Assembly (NCBI GenBank): GCA_944376035.1
Contig: CALWBJ010000161.1
Span: 1 to 6,256, forward strand
DNA from: an uncultured Clostridia bacterium
Lineage (GTDB): Bacteria > Bacillota > Clostridia > Christensenellales > Borkfalkiaceae
Direction of reading: 5' to 3'
Length of the DNA stretch: 6,256 bases
The translations under genes were made by a program, and so were the position numbers. Shown here piece after piece: positions 1-5,010 of the stretch (positions are counted from its first letter, which is position 1; each line of letters starts with the position of its first letter). The notes under the pieces were generated by a model, which saw nothing but the letters and a program-made list of their open reading frames with translations, was not told the origin of the DNA and ran no database searches.

Positions 1-312
1 CCCTCCCGCCATGTTCAGAATGTTGTGCTTAATAATTTTTCCGTTCTGTATGGTTGTCATGGAATTTATCTTTTCTATCGCGGTTCGGAAGTTTGAAAAA
101 TCCCACTCTATGGGAAATCCGAACATATTGTCGTAAAATTCAATATAACTTTTACACGATGTAAGAATCATCCATATAAGCGGCAAGATGAGCGTAATGC
201 AATATATAATAAGCACCGCGAACATAAAATAACAAAAAATCCTGTCAAAAACCTTTTTGGTCTTGTCATGCTTAAATCCGGATTCGTTAATTGTTTTTAC
301 AGACTTATCCAT
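1..312 (-). CDS. Carbohydrate ABC transporter permease, second subunit (MalG/UgpE-like), 3' part missing
   Basis: This is the N-terminal 104 residues of an inner-membrane permease that should pair with the permease upstream to form the channel of a sugar importer. The frame is open from the ATG at 312-310 to the window edge. After a charged cytoplasmic start (residues 1-24, many Lys and Asp) comes one clear membrane segment at about 26-50 ending in LPLIWMILTSCKS, then an extracellular-type stretch with FPIEWDFSNFRTAIE. The pattern of Pro-x-x-Trp, Ser-x-Lys and then a P....NF..A segment is typical of MalG-type permeases. The EAA loop that would confirm this lies beyond the window. The start is well supported: the ATG overlaps the stop of the previous gene by one base (TAATG), and a GGAGG at 320-324 sits 7 bases upstream. 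Substrate unknown. The family call is good; the exact subfamily is not determined. Confidence 0.88.
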   Translation of the reverse strand, partial: MDKSVKTINESGFKHDKTKKVFDRIFCYFMFAVLIIYCITLILPLIWMILTSCKSYIEFYDNMFGFPIEWDFSNFRTAIEKINSMTTIQNGKIIKHNILNMAGG

Positions 313-1250
313 TACTCCGCCTCCGGTCCGAATTTTTCCATGCAATATTTAAGAAGATACGTAAGAGGCGCCATAACCAAGGACATAAGTAATCCTCCTG
401 CCGCAATAGTGTTATAAGTGCCCGTGTTATTTCTAAGTATCTGCACCGTAAAATAATATCCCAAGGTATAAACATCCGCTTCACCGTCTGGGCCGTAGAA
501 TGTTACCAGAGCGCCCGAGTCGGCTAAAAATCCCGCAAAACCAACAACTATAAAAGTAGTGAGCGTGGGATATATTAGCGGCAGGACTATGTACCACAGT
601 TCGGGAAACATTGTGTCTATCCCGTCAATGTGCGCGCTCTCTATAACCTCTTCGTTGATTTCGCCCATGGCGTTTGAATAAACTATAAGGCTGGTTGAAA
701 AAGATACCCATATACCGTAGAACAGCACCGTTCCGAACCGCTTTCCGGGCTCGCTCAAAAGGTCGGGAAACTCCGCGCCTGTCAGCGCCTGCATAATTTC
801 CGGGAGCGCGTCGCTCACTATCTTCTTAAAAAGCAGCGCTATAACCATACTTGAAACGACCTGCGGTATCATAACCACGCATCTTATTATTCTGCTGCCC
901 AGATACTTCTTGAAAAGAAAATACGAGAAAAATATATATAGAGGCATGCAGATAAGAAGATTGAGAAGATACATCTTAACCGAATTTTTCAATGCTACAT
1001 TCAACAGTCCGCCCGAAGATGCGACTTCCGACACAAACGTCTTGAAGTTTTCTAAACCGATAAAGATCTTGCTTCCGTCAAGGTTCTGTTTCTGAAACGC
1101 CATTACAAAAGAATTGATATTCACATATACGTAAAATATCATAAACAGAATGAGCGGATAAGCCAGAACAGACCATATGAAAGCCGTATCTTTAAGTTTC
1201 TTCCTGCGTTTCTGAATTATGTAAATTTTATCGTCAGCACTACCGGTCAT
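312..1250 (-). CDS. Carbohydrate ABC transporter permease, first subunit (MalF/UgpA-like)
   Basis: A 312-residue integral membrane protein, the expected size for the family. Hydrophobic segments are visible at about residues 23-43, 90-113, 120-141, 172-193, 226-249 and 280-301, giving the usual six helices. The cytoplasmic EAA loop that docks on the ATPase is clear at 204-224: ESAHIDG, then nine residues, then WYIVLP, matching the EAA---G---------I-LP signature with Ser for the first Ala. An FIGLENFKTF segment at 63-72 is typical of MalF-type subunits. I chose the ATG at 1250 rather than an in-frame upstream start at 1307. The 1250 start has an AGGAG at 1256-1260 with a 5-base spacer, whereas 1307 would run 55 bases into the preceding gene and add a Cys- and Gly-rich stretch unlike the family. 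It lies 2 bases after the binding-protein gene and overlaps the second permease by 1 base, so the three are almost certainly one transporter. Confidence 0.93.
   Translation of the reverse strand: MTGSADDKIYIIQKRRKKLKDTAFIWSVLAYPLILFMIFYVYVNINSFVMAFQKQNLDGSKIFIGLENFKTFVSEVASSGGLLNVALKNSVKMYLLNLLICMPLYIFFSYFLFKKYLGSRIIRCVVMIPQVVSSMVIALLFKKIVSDALPEIMQALTGAEFPDLLSEPGKRFGTVLFYGIWVSFSTSLIVYSNAMGEINEEVIESAHIDGIDTMFPELWYIVLPLIYPTLTTFIVVGFAGFLADSGALVTFYGPDGEADVYTLGYYFTVQILRNNTGTYNTIAAGGLLMSLVMAPLTYLLKYCMEKFGPEAE
313..324 (-). promoter_or_regulatory. Ribosome binding site inside the end of the first permease gene
   Basis: GGAGG (320-324 on the minus strand) sits 7 bases before the second permease ATG at 312-310, within the final codons of the first permease. 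Combined with the TAATG stop/start overlap, it points to coupled, near-equal production of the two permease subunits. Confidence 0.75.
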
Positions 1251-1260
1251 GATCACTCCT
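1251..1260 (-). promoter_or_regulatory. Ribosome binding site overlapping the binding-protein stop codon
   Basis: On the minus strand this reads AGGAGTGATC directly before the ATG at 1250. AGGAG is the Shine-Dalgarno, and its last two codons' worth of bases encode the end of the binding protein (Gln-Glu-stop). It fixes the permease start at 1250 and suggests translational coupling between the binding protein and its first permease. Confidence 0.8.
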
Positions 1261-3019
1261 GAGAATAAAATCCCTGTTCGATTGCATCCTGAACAAATTC
1301 CGACCACTCTTCTTGTGAGTAACCTACACTGTTCCAGGCGCTGTCCACGCTTCCCGCGTTCCTTAACGCTCTTATATAACTCTGACTGTAAACTCCGTTA
1401 GATTCCATGTATATAAAATAAGAATCTATACTTGACGCAAACACCACGGGTTCTTTATTTCTGAGTATGGGATATCTTATTATGCCTATATTCTCGGTAT
1501 CCCGGAAAATTTCCCAGTTATTGCGCCCGAAAGGCGTCATTTTACTAAGTTCCTGTTCGCTCAAATCGTATTCGTAAGGTCTTACGATACCCGTATCTAC
1601 CGTAAAGTTTCTTAAAACTTCATCGGAAACCGTCATAAGGAGAAAATCCTTTATGGCTTCGAGTTTATTTTCATCTTCCTGTTTGACAACAACTATTCCG
1701 CCCGCGTCGAGAGTAGAAAAGAAAGTGCGGCTTTCGCCCGTGTCAAGTCCGTACTGTCCTTCAATGTCGGGCATGAGCATGAAACGGTAATCGACTTTAC
1801 CGGGACCGCGTTCGGGGTTTCTGGTGCCTATACTCGATATCATGGTCTTCGCCTCGTTTTCCCACCAACTTCCCTCAACCAGCATTGCGGGATAACCGGT
1901 ATTGTTTCCGGTGGCAACTTTATTCAATTCCATTAAAAACGTATTCTGAGCGTCCGTGTGAGAAACGCTGCTCGTCTTCTTACAGTCGGCGTGTATATAT
2001 TCGGAATCGAAATACTTATCGAGAACTCTCAAAGCCTGATATGCTCCCTCCGTTTTAACTGCAAGATAACCGTTCGTTTCAAAATCCAACGCCACCTGCG
2101 TTTTATCGTGCATAAGTAAATTCTGTCCGTCGGAATCGTATGCAATGGCCATTCTGAACGCATATTCACCCATATACTGCGCCATCATGGCGTGAGCGAG
2201 TTCGTTAACATAATAATCGTGTATACCGGAATAGATGAAAGATTTTGCCTGATCCGTGCCGTTACACATCCTGCTTATCATGGCGTCAAACTCAGATTCG
2301 GTCTCAGGCTGTCCGTCATCGTAAGTTCCGAATTTTCCGTCCTTTCCCGTTTTTAACAATTTGTCGTCTTTCTCGTAGTTTCCGAATGCTTCGCTGCAAA
2401 CAAGATAGGTACTGCCGTATTCCGTCTTTTCCGTATAACTCACGCCCTGCTCGTCGAGTGCGGCTTTATCCGTCCGGTCGGCAAAACTCAGCCAGCCCTT
2501 TTCCACAAACATGTCATGGTCATAAACGAGCCCCATTATCGCGTCGAGATAAGGCAACATGTACATTCCTTCCCCGTTTTTGGAGGAAAGTTGTTTCCAA
2601 TCGTCAAACCTGAGCATTTTTTTCTGCAATGTTTTACCGCTTTCCCCGTCAGGCTTGCGCGTAAGAAGGTCGGAAAGATCTTCAAAATAGTCCCTGTATA
2701 TTCCTTTCTGGAAAGCCGCGTCCGAAGTAAAATAACAATCGGCTGTGGGCGTTCCCATTTCTATTTCAGATTCTATCGTGGACGCAAACATCTTTTCATA
2801 CGCTAAGTTAATTTCATACGTATCGTTATTTGCGTTAAAATTATCTTTCACGTTTTCTATCCATTGCGTACCCGCGCCGCCGTTAAAAACCTTGACGATG
2901 ATTTTTTCTTTTCCCGACGAAGTTTCTCCGCCGCACCCCAGCGCGGTCGCCGAAAGAGCGACCGCCGCCAGGAGCGAAATAATTCTGACCGTAATTTTCT
3001 TTAATCTGCCTTTATTCAT
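1253..3019 (-). CDS. Carbohydrate ABC transporter substrate-binding lipoprotein
   Basis: A 588-residue extracellular solute-binding protein, longer than the roughly 430 residues usual for sugar-binding proteins of this superfamily. It should capture a sugar or oligosaccharide at the cell surface and hand it to the adjacent permeases. It begins with a Lys/Arg-rich start, a hydrophobic core and a lipobox-like TALGC with the lipidated Cys at residue 29, followed by a Gly/Ser/Lys linker. The mature start reads KIIVKVFNGGAG, the usual first strand. Later family-like blocks are VEGSWWENEA (381-390), GGIVVVKQE (440-448) with a Lys/Ala helix after it, and a C-terminal aromatic region. A loop at 224-238 (TGKDGKFGTYDDGQP) is Asp- and Gly-rich; I recall similar loops in binding proteins of gut Clostridia. 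The ATG at 3019 is preceded by GGAG with a 6-base spacer. It starts 19 bases after the 575-residue secreted protein, with no terminator between, and leads directly into the permease genes. Ligand not determinable. Confidence 0.92.
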   Translation of the reverse strand: MNKGRLKKITVRIISLLAAVALSATALGCGGETSSGKEKIIVKVFNGGAGTQWIENVKDNFNANNDTYEINLAYEKMFASTIESEIEMGTPTADCYFTSDAAFQKGIYRDYFEDLSDLLTRKPDGESGKTLQKKMLRFDDWKQLSSKNGEGMYMLPYLDAIMGLVYDHDMFVEKGWLSFADRTDKAALDEQGVSYTEKTEYGSTYLVCSEAFGNYEKDDKLLKTGKDGKFGTYDDGQPETESEFDAMISRMCNGTDQAKSFIYSGIHDYYVNELAHAMMAQYMGEYAFRMAIAYDSDGQNLLMHDKTQVALDFETNGYLAVKTEGAYQALRVLDKYFDSEYIHADCKKTSSVSHTDAQNTFLMELNKVATGNNTGYPAMLVEGSWWENEAKTMISSIGTRNPERGPGKVDYRFMLMPDIEGQYGLDTGESRTFFSTLDAGGIVVVKQEDENKLEAIKDFLLMTVSDEVLRNFTVDTGIVRPYEYDLSEQELSKMTPFGRNNWEIFRDTENIGIIRYPILRNKEPVVFASSIDSYFIYMESNGVYSQSYIRALRNAGSVDSAWNSVGYSQEEWSEFVQDAIEQGFYSQE

Positions 3020-3038
3020 AATTTACTCCGTAAAAATT

Positions 3039-4766
3039 TCATGCTTCGGTATTTACACTAATTTTCAGATATACCTCTGTTGTGCCGTTACTTGCAATCC
3101 TTGCCTCAGCGAGATTGTCTAACGTGGTATTTGTCGCCGCTAACGTGCCGCTCGCTCCCAGATATTCTAAAAGATTTTGGCCGTTTGCAAGGCAAACCGA
3201 ACTTCCTTCAAAATATACTTCTATTTTAAGCGCGTTTCTTCCCGCCGCTCTCAACTGCTCTATCGCTTTTAAGTTTATCGAAACCGAAGCGTTTGAGCCC
3301 CATTGTCCTTCTTCGGGGGCTAAGAAAGTTACTTTGAAAAAATTACCCGTAACGCCCTGATATTCAAAATTTTCCACTAACTCTACCGACGCATCTTTCC
3401 CCACGACTATTCCGTCAAATTCGGATGTGGTGAGATCTGTGTCGGAAGCGTCTATAACTCCCGTATAGCCCGAAAGTTCAAGTTTGGTGATATATATCAC
3501 GTCTTGTTCGGTGTACGGACTGTGAATTTTCCAAATTATGCCTTGATAGTAATCTGAAAGCGCAACCATGCCGTTGTAATCGGTCGGCGCAGACCAGTTG
3601 AAAGGCGCTACCGCCTTGTCGCTGTAAAAAGATATATCGAGATATTCAAAACCGAGATTTTTAAACTGTTCCACAACACTTTGCGCAATATATGCGGTAG
3701 AATTCTCGGGAGTGGGAACTTCCTCGGTTGCAGTAGAGTTTGTTATTTTGAAGGCTTTGGGTACAATCTTTCCGTTTACCTCTACGTTCTCGACATACTT
3801 TATCGATGCGTACTGATTGGGAATGGTAAATAAGAACTGATATTCTTTTTCTATAAGGTCTTTTGTATCCGCAGTTATCTCTACCTCTTCAAACACGGCG
3901 TTGAAAACAAGTTCGTCTTTTACTTCAATCGGGAAAGACGCCGTCTGGCCGTCTTTTTCCCAACCGATAAATCTGTAACCGGGTTTATAAGGCTCGGCAG
4001 GTACTTTTGTTGTCTGCTCACCGTATTTGACAAATTCAAAGTCATAAAGGGCGCCGTCGGACATATATGATACCGCATAAGTAGTTATATAACTTTCCAG
4101 TATCTCCTTTACTTCCTGACTGAGCGAGTCGCCGTCTTGTAACGCGAGGTAGGCTACCTGTTCCATAGAACGTACCGCAGCCGCCTGTTCGCCGAACTCG
4201 TTTACAGAATAGGTCTTGACAGAGTCTATCTCATAATAGGTTCTGCACGCTATGCCGTAACGATAAAGGGCAATAAGCCTTTCTTCATATTCCTCATCGG
4301 TTTCCGAATCGGTTTTTGCAAACGGGAATTCAGCCAAATAGCAGTAGGCTTCGTAAGTATCGCCGCTATCTTTGAATGCGTTAACTGTAATTCCGTCGGC
4401 AGTTTTTTCAAGCAGTTTAACCTTTCCCACGGTTGCGCCGTTTATTTTATTGTCGGGACCTATGATGTCCTCGGTGAAGTCTTGCCCTTCCAACTTTTCA
4501 TTAGGAACAATAAGTGCGTAAACCGATACGTTTTCATTTCCTATAAGCCATTCGTAATCTTCTTTGCTCATATAAGTACGGAATCTTAAACCGTTTACCG
4601 AATCGTATTCATTTTCCTGTAAAACACGAACCATTGCCTTATCGGTAACGAGCACCGGTACCGCCGTATTTGCGTTAGAATATGTAACGCAAAACAGTGC
4701 CGTAAGAGATAGAACAAACATACACATTAAACATAAAACAATACAATTTTTAAGACTCTTTTTCAT
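3039..4766 (-). CDS. Secreted multidomain protein with InlB-type repeat and two C-terminal beta repeat domains
   Basis: A 575-residue exported protein of unknown function. Residues 1-32 form a signal peptide: Lys-rich start, a hydrophobic core around 8-27, likely cleavage after YSNA. Residues about 35-235 are a domain I recognise only as a type common in secreted proteins of gut Clostridia, with GLRFRTYMS at 59-67, a YALIVPNEKL strand at 83-92 and a helical RSMEQVAYLAL at 199-209. Residues about 242-293 form one InlB B-type repeat (VPAEPYKPGYRFIGWEKDG, then an ELVFNAVF ending). Residues about 317-435 and 455-573 are two copies of a beta-rich domain also found twice in the neighbouring upstream secreted protein. 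No LPXTG motif, S-layer homology domain or C-terminal membrane segment is visible, so how it is held at the surface is unclear. The ATG at 4766 has GGAGG at 4776-4780 with a 9-base spacer. It follows the 41-residue peptide gene by 3 bases and precedes the sugar-binding protein by 19. Binding of glycans or host surfaces is a guess from the architecture. Confidence 0.85.
   Translation of the reverse strand: MKKSLKNCIVLCLMCMFVLSLTALFCVTYSNANTAVPVLVTDKAMVRVLQENEYDSVNGLRFRTYMSKEDYEWLIGNENVSVYALIVPNEKLEGQDFTEDIIGPDNKINGATVGKVKLLEKTADGITVNAFKDSGDTYEAYCYLAEFPFAKTDSETDEEYEERLIALYRYGIACRTYYEIDSVKTYSVNEFGEQAAAVRSMEQVAYLALQDGDSLSQEVKEILESYITTYAVSYMSDGALYDFEFVKYGEQTTKVPAEPYKPGYRFIGWEKDGQTASFPIEVKDELVFNAVFEEVEITADTKDLIEKEYQFLFTIPNQYASIKYVENVEVNGKIVPKAFKITNSTATEEVPTPENSTAYIAQSVVEQFKNLGFEYLDISFYSDKAVAPFNWSAPTDYNGMVALSDYYQGIIWKIHSPYTEQDVIYITKLELSGYTGVIDASDTDLTTSEFDGIVVGKDASVELVENFEYQGVTGNFFKVTFLAPEEGQWGSNASVSINLKAIEQLRAAGRNALKIEVYFEGSSVCLANGQNLLEYLGASGTLAATNTTLDNLAEARIASNGTTEVYLKISVNTEA
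3048..3404 (-). other. Beta repeat domain, copy 4 (C-terminal end of the 575-residue protein)
   Basis: Residues about 455-573. It carries the shared elements in order: ASVELVENFEYQG, then FFKVTF, then a helix-like AIEQLRAAGRNALKIEVY, and a final TTEVYLKISVN strand. The order and spacing match copies 2 and 3; identity is low and judged by eye. Confidence 0.6.
3462..3818 (-). other. Beta repeat domain, copy 3 (middle of the 575-residue protein)
   Basis: Residues about 317-435. Shared elements: ASIKYVENVEVNGK, AFKITN, SVVEQFKNLGFEYLDISFY, then LSDYYQGIIWKIHS and DVIYITKLELSGY. The first block is very close to that of copy 4 (ASVELVENFEYQG), and the last is close to copy 2 (EIVYITGL). Confidence 0.62.
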
Positions 4767-4769
4767 TTG

Positions 4770-4895
4770 TCAGTTCCTCCCCGTCAATCCCCAGTCTTCA
4801 AAATAATCGACTCCGAATTCAGTATCCCCGCTAAGCATAAGTACGTCATTTAGAGCGATTATGGTAAACTCTGCCTCACTGTACTTTCTTTTCAT
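4770..4895 (-). CDS. 41-residue peptide of unknown function, coupled to the secreted protein gene
   Basis: A short gene reading MKRKYSEAEFTIIALNDVLM and then LSGDTEFGVDYFEDWGLTGR plus a final Asn. The support is strong for its size: AGGAGG at 4903-4908 lies 7 bases before the ATG, and the stop (TGA, 4770-4772) is 3 bases before the next ATG, so the peptide's last codons contain the ribosome binding site of the secreted protein. The start is basic, the middle is hydrophobic but too short and polar for a confident signal peptide or membrane helix, and the tail is acidic with two Phe, one Tyr and one Trp. From memory it resembles small peptides in gut Clostridia with the pattern Y-x-x-x-E-F-x-x-I-x-L-x-x-DV-x-x-x-SG, whose role is not known to me. 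A regulatory leader peptide, a secreted or bound partner, or a modified-peptide precursor are all possible. It is almost certainly translated; its function is unknown. Confidence 0.75.
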   Translation of the reverse strand: MKRKYSEAEFTIIALNDVLMLSGDTEFGVDYFEDWGLTGRN

Positions 4896-4908
4896 AATGT
4901 TTCCTCCT
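4896..4908 (-). promoter_or_regulatory. Strong Shine-Dalgarno for the 41-residue peptide
   Basis: AGGAGG followed by AAACATT (7 bases) and then ATG. It is the longest and best-spaced Shine-Dalgarno match in the window, and the main reason to accept such a short reading frame as a gene. Confidence 0.85.
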
Positions 4909-5010
4909 AAAACAATTATTAAAAAACGTTAAAATTAAAATTTGAATTTAAATTAAAATCCGATATATATAATTAACTCTTAATATTTACCGCTTATTCC
5001 GACAGGTCTG
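4896..5010 (-). promoter_or_regulatory. AT-rich intergenic region, possible promoter
   Basis: This 115-base gap is the only non-coding stretch of note. Bases 4911-4980 hold only 9 G or C out of 70. On the minus strand TTCAAA (4946-4941), 17 bases, then TTTAAT (4923-4918) is a passable sigma-A-like pair, but it would leave almost no leader before the Shine-Dalgarno, and such matches are expected by chance in DNA this AT-rich. A 10-base direct repeat (AAATTAAAAT on the plus strand) occurs at 4932-4941 and 4950-4959. No convincing terminator hairpin follows the upstream gene, so read-through from it is also possible. Confidence 0.35.

Noticed and set aside
2245..2613. Plus-strand open frame of 122 codons
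   Set aside because: It lies fully inside the binding-protein gene on the other strand and its product is Arg/Ser/Pro/Cys-rich without domain character. It is a shadow frame.
3020..3038. A promoter or terminator between the secreted protein and the binding protein
   Set aside because: The 19-base gap only has room for the Shine-Dalgarno, and no hairpin is visible.
2516..3360. Several overlapping plus-strand frames (2516-2806, 2745-3122, 3082-3360)
   Set aside because: All are antisense to well-supported genes, overlap one another in different frames and give no recognisable protein.
4770..4895. Reading the 41-residue peptide as a lantibiotic or other modified-peptide precursor
   Set aside because: No leader and core boundary is evident beyond a lone SG, there is no Cys and few Ser/Thr, and no maturation enzyme or peptide exporter is in the window. 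It is kept only as one remote possibility.
4918..4930. Run of T on the minus strand (CGTTTTTTAAT) as a terminator tail
   Set aside because: No GC-bearing stem precedes it; the upstream bases are almost all A and T, so no stable hairpin can form.
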